DNA from: Peronospora farinosa
Lineage: Eukaryota; Oomycota; Peronosporomycetes; Peronosporales; Peronosporaceae
Assembly (NCBI GenBank): GCA_947646735.1
Contig: CANTFK010000785.1
Location: 372,001 to 436,000, forward strand
DNA length: 64,000 nucleotides
Direction: 5' to 3'
The position numbers and the translations under genes were made by a program. Positions 10,010 to 20,500 of this stretch are shown here, one piece after another. Under the pieces are notes generated by a model. It had not been told where the DNA came from and made no database searches. It saw only the letters and a list, made by a program, of their open reading frames with translations. The stretch's first letter is position 1; each line of letters starts with the position of its first letter.

Positions 10010-12201
10010 TCATTTACCATGTGTCAGATGCATCTATACGTTTGTTTCGTCATCGAGACGACCCCATTAGCTTCGCTGTTACGTGTTGCTCTGCGTACTG
10101 CTCTACGCGTGTCACCCCCCCACCCCTGGCTCTAACCTTTTTGATCCGCTGACTCTTAACTAGTGTACTATTCGTTACTCGCTCCGAAGTTCTGCAGATC
10201 CATCGCAGCTTCAGATGGCGCATAGAGTAACTCAAGCTCGTTACTTGGTATCCATCCTTCAATCCTGGCGTGCAAGTTTCGGTAGCTTCCATCTCCACGT
10301 ATAGACTGTAACGTATCAAGTGTGTGGTCTTCCACTGTCCCCTTCAATTCTTGCCATCAATCTGTTCAAAAACAAAAGTGTTACTACATTAGACGTAGGT
10401 GACCTGCACTTGAGTCTTTGGACACATACGAAGGAAGTAAAGCTATTCAATTGCAGTTGTCCCGCAGCTCGTTTCGACTGTAGTACGAAGCATTGAGCGT
10501 CAAGCCGATGGAATAGCCACTTCACTCTCGGTCATTCTCGTAGCTGACAAGTCTAGTGGCAGTTCGTCATGCGTTCTCTTGTATAAACATAACGCTTCTG
10601 CGCTGCAGGTCGCACTACTCGTCGCATCGAACGCAACGACAGTCAACGTTCAGAACGATATCTACTACGGTGTCAGCCTATATTCGACCACGATGCGCTT
10701 TCCTCGGAATGGCATACGCACAGCCTACAGTGAACAGCCATCGCTTTCAGAAGCCACTAAACACGACGTGAATGCCTAAATGCTACGGCTACGGTAGCAA
10801 TCAATTTATCTTAAGAGGACTGCTTGACGATCAAAGCAATGCGTCCGACCAAAGCCTTTGAAGGCTGTCGGCGCTTAGATCTATGGTGGTAGGACAGTGC
10901 CAACAAGCTCTTATCCTTGGCACGTCATTTGGCAAGAGAGGCATCAAATACGACCGAGCATTTTTACAACGACCGACGAAAGGCTAAAGCGCTGTTCAAG
11001 ACCTTCACTACGCTACGCGGTCGCCCAGGCAACGACACTTTGACACAAACACATGCACAGACGTGTGGAGACAAAAGCTAGAGACCACAACCCAGCACGG
11101 CCTCGCCACTTTATGCTCCGAATATGGGCACGAGACGACGTTTTCCTGTGTCCAGCTACCGATTCAACGTTTCAATTGCTGACTGTGGGCTCTACGCCCT
11201 TCACATGACGTTCATATACAGCTGAACAAGCCAGACAGTTACAAGCAGCTCGCGCATATGACGGGCTGGTGGATTCGTCTCTTACAAAAACACTGTGACG
11301 ACCAATTCCTATCCAAACATACTTGCAAAATGCCGAGCAGGACAATTATTGTACTTGTACGCAATCCCATCGTGTGATGTGGGCTACCATTACACCGAAG
11401 AGGTATCAAAGGACAGGCCCACATCTTGCTCGTGACATGTGGATAGAATCATACACACATCTTGCTAGCAACATGTCTTGCTGATTAATTGAAGACATGA
11501 ACAACCGACAAAGATCAAGCAGCAACAACAACAATGTTAACAGCCATCACGACTTTATCCTGTCGCATAGAGTTCACTGTTGTAGTGTATCGTGTTTAGA
11601 AGACGGTTCAGTTAGCAGACGGAAAAGTCGTCGTAGCGCTACTCTCCGTCTCTTGAAAGCTCGCTTACATGTTGTTGCTCACTACAGAACCGTCAACTTG
11701 ATTCAGATGCTTCACATTGTCAAATTTTATTGTCGCTCGTGAAGGAATGGCACGAGCGATCTGCGAAGTACAGGCAAGTCAGAAGCAGGTCTTATAATGC
11801 TAAAACGAAGCCCATACCATGCACGTAAGCGACGTAGTGAAGGTTCATGCAGCTAGATGAGATTGTGTCTACAAAGCCCATCTGTAGAAAACGATGTAGC
11901 AATTGTCGTAACGTTGAATCGTGCTTGAGATCTGCTCCTTGTTGCAGAGCACCCAGCTCAGATAGCACTTTGTATAATCTAGCCAGCGCACTTCTTCCGC
12001 CGTCGTGTTATCATTCACCAAAACGACTGCAGCCAGGAAGCGCTTGATTTGGAATCCGTCACTAGCAAATTGCACTACTAGTATCAGGGCCACGGCTTCT
12101 AGTGTTGCAGGGCAAGTTGCATTCGGTTCAAGTAGCAATTGGTTCAGCGTATATCGATTTGACAAGTTCAGAAACTTGTCCACCGTAGCGACGCGGACGC
12201 T

Positions 12202-15072
12202 ATGAAGTTCCCATTGCCCAAGAACCTTTTTCCTCCGCTGGACCTCTCGGAGAACCAAGAGGCTGATTTTGAACAGCTTGCCAACACACTCATCAAGGCG
12301 ACACTCGCCGAGTACGATCAATTTGTCGTGCACGACCGTAAACGTGTGGACTCTCAACGGTGGAAGCCCGTCCGCTCGCGCGATGGTGTCTCCATCTACC
12401 GTGAGTGCAACGTAGACAGTGTCGGTCAGCAGGCTCCGACCAGTCTTGCGCTGTACCAGACCACCATCTCGGTAAACGCCAGTAGACCTAGTCAACATCG
12501 AGGCCGCCTCATGTCGGACAACAAAAACCGTGTTATCTCAGCCAACATCACACGCAGCTACGGACCCTCGTCGCCCCGGAAAAACAAGTCATCTTATGGC
12601 ATGGACTCCTTCGAAGACAGCCGCGATACAACCGGTATCGACAGCTGCAGCAGTGGTGACTTGCTATCTGAGCCGCGAATCACGACGGGGGCTTATTCCA
12701 GCACAGATGAGGACGACTCGGGCCTGCCGAGATTGCTCGCGGTCGGCAACCTGCGTGGTTCTCTAGACGATGTCATGTACGGAATTGCGTCGCCAAACGC
12801 GTCGTCCTCTCGCCTGCGTAGCTCATACCTTGGCGAGCACATTGCCGACTGCTCTGTGCTGCGAGAGATTAAGAGTCCGTCGCCAGCCGACCCGTTCCGC
12901 TTTTTAGGTATCAAGTGGCTCGTGCGGGCCAAATACCGCGGCGCTGCTCGCATTGTCCTGCCTCGAGATTTCGTAGTGCTCGAGTTCTCGGGTGTCATGA
13001 TGCGCCCTGACAACACCCGCGTGGGTTTTCACCTCATGCACTCGATCCATATCCCAACGTGTCGTGAACTCCATGAGCACCGTATCTTACGCGCCAAAGT
13101 GTCAAGCTGCTACATCTTCGAGGAGACACGTAACAACCATGTCCAGGTATTCATGACGGCTTCCATTGACCCAAGTGGGCATATCCTCAACCGAATGGCA
13201 GTGCGATCGGCAGCTACGGCTCTCAGTAACTGCTGGAAGTCTGTGAGCTGTGCACATAACAAGAAGCTCGCGTTCTACCTGCAAAATGAACGCCTATCAG
13301 CCTCGAGATCCAGCGTCACCACATCTTCTCGAGGAGGACTTGCGGCATTGACGTCGGTGAATGAATTGTCTGCACATGAGACGATGGAGCCCGTCTCCGA
13401 ACGCAGCAACTACAGCTTGACTGCAAACCGAAATCGGTGTGGTGTTTGTCACGGCAAGCTTGGTATCCTTTTCACGAAACTTTCATGTCAACTGTGCTCC
13501 GAGAAAATATGCAATCGCTGCCGTATCGTACGCAAGCTTAGCAGCACTACACTCAATGCTCAGGTCACGCAGTCATCCATCAACTTTTGCAAGAAATGCG
13601 TTGCCAGTGTTAGCGATGAGAGCGCATTGGAGATCGCTCGTCAAGAGTTGTGGGTTCGTACCCGTGGTCGCACGCGTGCATCGTCGGCAGTCTCGGCACC
13701 ACATCCGAGAAGCAGTTTCTCAGCGGAAAGAAACTTGTACGCTGCCGTAGTGCTGGGCCGTGGCAGTGAGATGAATAGCCGAGGCAGTGCTGCCACGAGC
13801 AGTCTTAGCTTCCAAAGCAGCTTACGTCCGAGTCGCGAGCCTCAGTTTGAAGAATCTATGATGGGGGGATTGTCAGTCGGTCCTCTTCCATTCACGTCAA
13901 CTCAGTGTTCGATACGACTGCAGCGCCCTATCGTGGGTGGCCGGTTGTCCACGAAGTCGTCGATTAGCATCTATGACATGAGTGTTGGCCCCTTGTCAAG
14001 CACAACAAGGACGAATGACTCTCTTTCGCTCGATGACCTTGGAATGGATAAAGCTACTGCTGTTGATAAGAGAGCAGTCAAGAAGGAGGAGCCTGTAGTG
14101 CTGGACCACCGCATGACTATGAACCTTCGTAGTCTGCGGCATCTCGACTACGTTCTGTCCGTGGGTGAAGAGGACCTTGTGGATGAGTTGAATGAAATCG
14201 AGCAGGAAGAGACTATGGATTACGGTGAATCTGAGAGTGGTGACGAAGGTGAAGGACGTTTGAGCAATGCGTCGTCGGTTGCTGTGCTTGACGACGACTA
14301 TGAAATGTGTGAAACGCCCACGAGTGACGCTCCAAAGTCTCAGCGCGAGACACCCATTGTTGAAGGAGAAGAAGACGAAGAGGAAGAGGAATCGGAGTCA
14401 GAGCCGAAGGAAAAAAAGCAGGAAGAGGCTGAACACGAAGAAGAGAAGAGGGAGCTTTTGGAGATGGAGAAGCCAAACAAACCAGAAGGGAATCCGTTAG
14501 AGCTTTTGCAGGATGACGAGGAAGTTCAACAACCTGAAGAGAGCAATCGAACGCTTGCGCTGACGCAGGACGAGACCAAGATGGTGGAACAGCTACCAGA
14601 AGGATATGACGAGTCAATGCCGATGGCATTGTCGGTGCATCCTGGCGATGCCGCTCAGCATGATATGGCCATGACCGTTGAGGTGGAAGTGGTAGAAGCT
14701 GCTCCGGTTGCTGAGATACTGTCTCAGTACGAGGACAAGTCCGAAACTGATGCCGAACGAGTTTGCGAGAACTCGCAGTCCCGGATGCAACGCGCGCACA
14801 CGGAAGTCTCGTCTTCTGGAGATGCCGTCTACCAGCACCAGCTTTTCCAGCAGATGCAGGATCTGCATAATGTCGTAGAGTCGACGTACCAAGTGGCAAG
14901 GGCCAACACCGAAGCGGCTTTGAAGGAACGGGATAGCGGTCGCATTTCCAAACCTTCACCCACCAATGCCGCTGGAAACCTCCGTGGCGTGCGAACCTTC
15001 TCTCAGCCATTCGCTTTCAATGTAGTGGGCCTGCGTTCAACGCGTTCTCTGACTGTCGGCATCGGCAAGTAG
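12202..15072 (+). CDS. START-like domain plus FYVE-like zinc finger protein (paralogue 2)
   Basis: 956-residue relative of the gene at 7380-9101. Residues about 50-370 are START-like (RWKPVRSRDGVSIYRECN, LRGSLDDVMYGIASPN, VGFHLMHSIHIP). A FYVE-like finger lies at about 413-470 (CGVCHGKLGILF, CQLCSEKICNRCR, CKKC), again without the canonical basic R..HHCR patch. After it come a Ser-rich linker and a long Glu-rich acidic segment (about 690-800), then a helical C-terminus. It starts at the ATG MKFPLPKNL, and no intron is needed. It is much longer than paralogue 1 because of the acidic tail, suggesting added protein contacts. Lipid ligand and site of action are unknown. Confidence 0.85.
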   Translation: MKFPLPKNLFPPLDLSENQEADFEQLANTLIKATLAEYDQFVVHDRKRVDSQRWKPVRSRDGVSIYRECNVDSVGQQAPTSLALYQTTISVNASRPSQHRGRLMSDNKNRVISANITRSYGPSSPRKNKSSYGMDSFEDSRDTTGIDSCSSGDLLSEPRITTGAYSSTDEDDSGLPRLLAVGNLRGSLDDVMYGIASPNASSSRLRSSYLGEHIADCSVLREIKSPSPADPFRFLGIKWLVRAKYRGAARIVLPRDFVVLEFSGVMMRPDNTRVGFHLMHSIHIPTCRELHEHRILRAKVSSCYIFEETRNNHVQVFMTASIDPSGHILNRMAVRSAATALSNCWKSVSCAHNKKLAFYLQNERLSASRSSVTTSSRGGLAALTSVNELSAHETMEPVSERSNYSLTANRNRCGVCHGKLGILFTKLSCQLCSEKICNRCRIVRKLSSTTLNAQVTQSSINFCKKCVASVSDESALEIARQELWVRTRGRTRASSAVSAPHPRSSFSAERNLYAAVVLGRGSEMNSRGSAATSSLSFQSSLRPSREPQFEESMMGGLSVGPLPFTSTQCSIRLQRPIVGGRLSTKSSISIYDMSVGPLSSTTRTNDSLSLDDLGMDKATAVDKRAVKKEEPVVLDHRMTMNLRSLRHLDYVLSVGEEDLVDELNEIEQEETMDYGESESGDEGEGRLSNASSVAVLDDDYEMCETPTSDAPKSQRETPIVEGEEDEEEEESESEPKEKKQEEAEHEEEKRELLEMEKPNKPEGNPLELLQDDEEVQQPEESNRTLALTQDETKMVEQLPEGYDESMPMALSVHPGDAAQHDMAMTVEVEVVEAAPVAEILSQYEDKSETDAERVCENSQSRMQRAHTEVSSSGDAVYQHQLFQQMQDLHNVVESTYQVARANTEAALKERDSGRISKPSPTNAAGNLRGVRTFSQPFAFNVVGLRSTRSLTVGIGK

Positions 15073-15582
15073 GCAGCACAAATGCAACCATTATGAACTG
15101 CGATATTTATCGATTCCCAGACTAATATATCTATATGTGAGCTTTGCTTGTTCCGTTTTCAACTCGATCAACATGTAGTTTCGAGCGTAGTGATCCTGTG
15201 GCCTTAGGTCATGATGACATGGGCTTTAGAGTGTGCATCGGCGACATGAGCAGCTCACTGGTGCTGTAACTTTGGCTAGACATGAACATTTTTTGGTGAT
15301 GACTACAAAAGCGTCTCCAGTACATTCCTGTCATGGGTTTTGTCACGACACCTTGTCATGTGTCTGCGGCGAACGCACACGGCTTTTGAATCGACCTGAC
15401 GCATTCCATTGTCATATTTAATGTTTAGCTGCTAGTGGCCTCTCCTGTCTGTGCAAAGCTCTCAGATTCCAGGTCGCCGATGTTTAAATCGCTCTTCATA
15501 ACGCAGACGGAGTGTGACGCCGCTGGACCATTCACAGACATCACCAACACCATACTACATGCTCTCACGCCTGCCGCATTTA
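15073..15582. other. Convergent 3' spacer, no gene seen
   Basis: Lies between the 3' ends of the START/FYVE-like gene (+) and the AIF-like gene (-). It probably holds both 3' untranslated regions. No domain-bearing ORF. Confidence 0.55.
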
Positions 15583-17250
15583 TCACGTAGACACCACGTG
15601 CAGCCAGTCGCTCGGCGCAAGAGAGATTGTGTGCTTGAGCTCCTCCACCACATTGTCTCGCATCTCTGGTCTCGACAACATGAGTTGACGAGCACTTTCC
15701 AGCACGTCCGACGCGTTCCACAGTAGAATACCCATGATCTTGTTGCCCTTGAGGTAGTACACGACACCACGCTCACATGGCATTCCTTGAGTGCCATCAC
15801 TCCCAGTGCCGATATTTGGCGGCTGCACCCACACACCCACGGTTCGCAGCGACGAATCCACTTCCCCAATACCTTCAATCAAAACGCCCACGCCGGTCAA
15901 GTGGCTGCGAAACAAGGGCTGGTGTCTGTACGTCTTCATCTTGCCGGCACCGCGGAGAGACCTGGCCATGTTGCGTCCAGCTGTGAGCCCACTGTTTACG
16001 GCGTGGTCGTATCGATCCACGCGCCGTCTTCCCAGGTACGGATCAAAGTAACTCGCCGCGTTACCAGCAACGAAAAGACCAGAAACAGCCTCCAATTGAG
16101 CGTTTACGACAATACCGCCATTCTTCTCGTCCCGCTCAAGCCCGCCTCCGGTGCTCGTGGCACGTCCCAATCGAAGCGTCGGAGCTGGGTCCGTGTGCGT
16201 CGATGCCAGCACCACATAATCTGCATCGAGCACAGCTTCAGGCTTGTCTTTTCCTCCAAGCACCCCGACCGTCACCCCACTATCATTTTCATTATCATCA
16301 TCGTCCACACTTGGTCTCAAGCTCGTGACTAATTTGTCCGGCACGACTTCGACACCCGCACGACTAAGACGTCGTGCAAGCTCTTCTGCAAGATACGGTG
16401 GCAACGCCCTGGCCGCCGGTGACTGCTCGACAAACACCAATTTGGTCTTCACATGATCATTGCGTGGGTCCGTTGCCAGTGCACAGGCCACTTCACAGCC
16501 CAAAAAACCTGCACCAATAACCAGCACACTCCGTACTTCACCAGTCGACAACTGATCCAGTCGGACAAAATCCGCACGACTTGTACACGTATTCACGCGG
16601 TCCTTGAGTGCGTACGACACCCGGTCACTATTCAGCACGTAAAAATGTCTTGGTCGTCCAGCCGATGCAATAAGACACCGTTCGTACCGGATTTCCGTGC
16701 CGTCTCCAAGCAACACACGATTCTTTTCCACATCAAATTCCAATGGCCGCTTGTCCAATAACAAGGTCAAAGGTGCCGGTCCAGTACTTGCAACTGTATC
16801 TTCTTCAAATCGTGCACTGAGATGTCGTCTCCATTCATTGTAACTCTCCAATAAAGCAGGAGCAAGTGCTTCTTCCTCACCAGCATCACTGGAATTCTCG
16901 TCATAAGTTCGTCCCATTTGAAAGCTCCCAAAATCCCGTCGAGGGAGCGCATTCTCATCACTAAGAACCAGAATATCAGCACTTGCATCTTCCTGTCGAA
17001 TCGCTTCAATTGCTGTATTAGCGGCCGTACTGGACCCGATTATCACGTAACGATGATGTTTTAACTGTTTTCGACGGGTAAAACGACGGGAAAGGCGCAC
17101 TTTATCGACGGAAAAGGACGGGATAGAATCTTCATCTATTGGTGCGTCTGATGAAGTTGAAACGGGCTCATTAAGTGAAGAAATCGACGAGAAACTAAGG
17201 CCAAGAAGAGCTGCTGGCCGCATCGAGCGACGGACGAAGATCCGCCACAT
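15583..17250 (-). CDS. AIF: AIF-like mitochondrial FAD/NADH oxidoreductase
   Basis: Flavoprotein of the apoptosis-inducing-factor family, which in other eukaryotes sits in the mitochondrial intermembrane space and supports respiratory-chain assembly. The basic, Ser-rich N-terminus (MWRIFVRRSMRP) suits mitochondrial import. The FAD-binding motif is at 68-85 (YVIIGSSTAANTAIEAI, the AIF form of GxGxxG), the NADH-binding motif at 242-258 (VLVIGAGFLGCEVACAL), and a second FAD contact at GLFVAGNAASYFDP. The RVDRYDHAVNSGLTAGRNM and HLTGVGVLIEGIGEVDSS segments match the AIF C-terminal region. 555 residues with no gap and an ATG start. Whether it takes part in cell death in this organism is unknown. 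Confidence 0.88.
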   Translation of the reverse strand: MWRIFVRRSMRPAALLGLSFSSISSLNEPVSTSSDAPIDEDSIPSFSVDKVRLSRRFTRRKQLKHHRYVIIGSSTAANTAIEAIRQEDASADILVLSDENALPRRDFGSFQMGRTYDENSSDAGEEEALAPALLESYNEWRRHLSARFEEDTVASTGPAPLTLLLDKRPLEFDVEKNRVLLGDGTEIRYERCLIASAGRPRHFYVLNSDRVSYALKDRVNTCTSRADFVRLDQLSTGEVRSVLVIGAGFLGCEVACALATDPRNDHVKTKLVFVEQSPAARALPPYLAEELARRLSRAGVEVVPDKLVTSLRPSVDDDDNENDSGVTVGVLGGKDKPEAVLDADYVVLASTHTDPAPTLRLGRATSTGGGLERDEKNGGIVVNAQLEAVSGLFVAGNAASYFDPYLGRRRVDRYDHAVNSGLTAGRNMARSLRGAGKMKTYRHQPLFRSHLTGVGVLIEGIGEVDSSLRTVGVWVQPPNIGTGSDGTQGMPCERGVVYYLKGNKIMGILLWNASDVLESARQLMLSRPEMRDNVVEELKHTISLAPSDWLHVVST

Positions 17251-17476
17251 TTATTTTAAGGCAGAGACGATAAAATAGAGTGAGGACTTTATCGAAGGGG
17301 AGAAAAGTTTACATTATAATATAACATTTGCAATAAGCGAATGAAAAAGTTGACGTGTGCAAAGTGGCAACTTTTACAAGACGACAAGAAGAATCTGAGT
17401 CCAAGTACTATTATATTTTACCACTTGAAATGATATTTTTTGTATGAAATGAAAAGAAAAGTAGTAATCATACCAA

Positions 17477-17510
17477 ATAGTAATACGTGACCGATAGTAA
17501 TACGTGACCG
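17477..17510. repeat. Perfect 17-bp tandem duplication
   Basis: ATAGTAATACGTGACCG occurs twice back to back, starting 10 bases beyond the ferlin stop codon, in its presumed 3' untranslated region. Confidence 0.9.
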
Positions 17511-17519
17511 TGGTGCCAT

Positions 17520-20500
17520 CTAGCGACGAGCTCTTCGCTTTCGACTCTTGGTCCTTGACGTAGAGTCTTCTCGACTTGAAAATCGGACGAGTGCTCGGCG
17601 ACAACGATAGATCAGATACATGAGAAGAATCAGGAGCAGTATCAGCACCACGAAGAAGAAAATGAGTCCAAATGGCTGCGGCACGAGCTCAAAAAGTGTC
17701 AAGAGCACGTTGATAAGAGGTCCAGTAAACAACACGAGCAGGACGGACATCGTACCAAGAAAGAACGAGGCAAAAGCACGGTAATACTTGGGTCCCATCA
17801 GTGCCTCCAACACATAGCAAGGATTCCACACTGCTGAGAGATGGAGTCGATCGGCAGGCTCTGGTAAGAATGGAAAATTGTTGGGCTCTCCTCGTCCCAA
17901 TCCAGCCGCCTGCATCTCCGCGACATGTTTCGGTAGAATTTCTACTGACACCAGTAGCTCACCAGCACGAACACGGTCACCTGTGATGGAGTCACGGGTT
18001 GTCATAGTAAGCCAACTCGCATCTTCCGGATCATCTCCCATGCCAAGACGATGCATGAATGATTTCACGAGCGATTCGGCATTCTCCATGTCAATATCCA
18101 CATCATTCTCTTCGATATCATCGTCGTCGTCATCAGTTGTATGGTTTCCAGAAAGCAAAGGCATCTTGTCCGGATCCGTTCCGTCTTCATTTGAAACAGA
18201 GATGACAACTTCATTGGACCGAGGTGATTGCAAATGGGCTACAGTAGTAGCATCTTCGGTAGCAGAGTATCCCAATCGACGCGAGGTGCTTTCGTACGGC
18301 ATGCTCTCATCTCCGCGAATACGAATGGGCTTTGGTTTTGCAAATACGTTAACTGCCTGCTTCGTTTTGAAGGCCTCCTTAAGGAACGACGTAAGGTCCA
18401 CCACGGCATCAGCAAGACAGTCATCGTAGACGATGTCGCGATCCCACATCTGCAAGTGAAGGCAACCACGATCAGCTTCCTTCTCTGGGTCCAGTGGCAA
18501 CTTCACATCAAATTTCATGCGCCAATTGAACGATGCACGCCCGTGCCTGGCTCGCCAGTGTGTGTCGGTGCTCTGTGATCTATCGTCACGATTCTGAAAC
18601 CAGCATTTCACAAACAAGTCGCTCAGATCCGAGAAATCCCCGGCCGTCACATTCTTTGCCTTGTAAACAATAACGCGCACTTCGAACATCTGCGGAGGTG
18701 GCAGCGAAATGTCTAGCGGCTTCACTACATTCATCTCAGCTCCCGTTAAGATATCGACCCAGAGACGAAGGCTGCCTTGAGGAAGGGTGCTAGAAGGTGC
18801 AAACAAAGGACGAACCTCCAACGGCTTGCGGCGCTCAGTTCGATCCATTGAACCACCAAGCTCCTGCCACTTGGCATCGAACCACCGGTCCTCCAAATCG
18901 ATGAGTGTTGCGCCAACAAAATCATCGCCATCTACGGTACTTCCAACTGCAGTGCTCAGCGCCTTGCTTAAACCGGTAGGAACCATTGGGATTGCAAAAA
19001 AGTCATAATCTAGCACTTCCAATTTCAACTCGGACGCTCCTGGTAAGTCTGCCTTGAATTCGTACATCTGGTGAAACTTTGGTGTCAGAGTCTCTGACTG
19101 GTATTTGTCGCGGTCGTCAAACATCTGATCGCGACGTCTACCGTCTCCGAGACTCACCCGTAAGTAAGGATCGCACCTGTTGTTCACGTCCTTTGGATGC
19201 AAGTTCAATGCGTCCAACACGTACACGCGAACAAGATATGGCTGCGGGTTGAGAAATTGATCCAGATCGAAAAGAGGCGGCTCATCACGTGACTTCAGAA
19301 CACGCACAATACCTTTAAACTTCCCAACTGGACGATAGGTATCGGCAGAGTGTGCTGAATCACATCCGTCATGTGATGGCATGGAACCCCGGAAAAGTGT
19401 GAAGGTCTCGAATGGAGACTGAAGTGTGTCTTCCAACTCACCATCAACAATATCACGCTGATGCATGTAGCATGGAAGTTCGTCGTCGTCGTAAATACCA
19501 AAGCTACCGGACGAGCAGACGCCTGCTTTGTGAAGCTTGTGTCGTTTATTATCTGGTACTAGCACGCTTGACGATCGAGCTTTTAGGACTTCGGAGGGGA
19601 CTGTGCCTGGAAAAGTTGATAGGTCGTCACCATAATCGACAAACGGATTGCTTCCATGGTTGACGCCTTTGTTACACTCCTGAATGTACGCTTCATTCGG
19701 TTTTCCGTTCGAAAGCGGCATTTTCTTGCTCAAGTTCACCGAGCAAACACCGATCACGGGCTTGTAAAACCCCCCAAGAAGCTGATCGTACACCGTTATA
19801 TTAAGGCGCGGCGCAAAAAGCGAATCGAGAGGCATTTTTACTGGCACCACAATTCTTTGCAAGAAGTTCGGGTTGCGACTGCTCGGTTTGGAAGACGGAT
19901 TCGTGAATTTGGGCTGGTTCGTTCTAGTGATTTCACCGATTTCGAACTTCGCAAATGGGGTGTTAATGGGCATGAACCCAGTTGGCTGTAGACCACGGCA
20001 TCCCAGGCACATGATCTCTACGAAAGCCTCTTCGGCAGGTGGGCGGATTGACTCAGGAGGTTCGACGATGACTCCCGGTGTATCCTTTTTTACGAGGTCA
20101 AATGACAGAAGCAATTCGCCTTGGGTATCACCAGGCTTTTCGTAGCATATAGGGAACCACTTTGGACGAGGAGCCGAGTATTCACCACTAGCGCGAGACT
20201 TGGAATAGTCTGATGAAGACATTTGAGGAAATTCTGCCAAACTGAACTTCACACCTCCTACGTAATCGTCCGCGTCGTAACGATCCCAATCATAGACTTG
20301 TAGCGATACCTTGGGCAGAAATATCTCGTTCTGAGGCAGCTCGACATCCAACACGACTGTCTCATAGAAGCAAGGATCTCGAGTTGACATACGTGTGCTC
20401 ACTTGGCCTTCAGAACCAACACAGACAACCTTGACGTACGGGTCCAACAAACCATCAAAGTCGGTTGCTGGTAAGCATTTTCCTTGGAAAATATGAACAA

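Larger units (their letters stand above)
9102..12201. other. 3.1-kb spacer between the START/FYVE-like paralogues, no gene recognised
   Basis: Only short ORFs (under 90 codons) with no recognisable domain apart from those antisense to the 12202 gene. Interrupted coding-like stretches around 10.8-11.4 kb could be relics of a gene or mobile element, but no family can be named. Simple repeats and one inverted repeat are listed separately. Confidence 0.5.

Noticed and set aside
11869..12498. 209-codon minus-strand ORF
   Set aside because: Antisense to the start of the START/FYVE-like gene; no domain, and the sense strand carries clear family motifs.
14213..15010. 265-codon minus-strand ORF
   Set aside because: Shadow of the Glu-rich tail of the START/FYVE-like gene; Pro/Leu/Ser-rich composition from antisense acidic codons.
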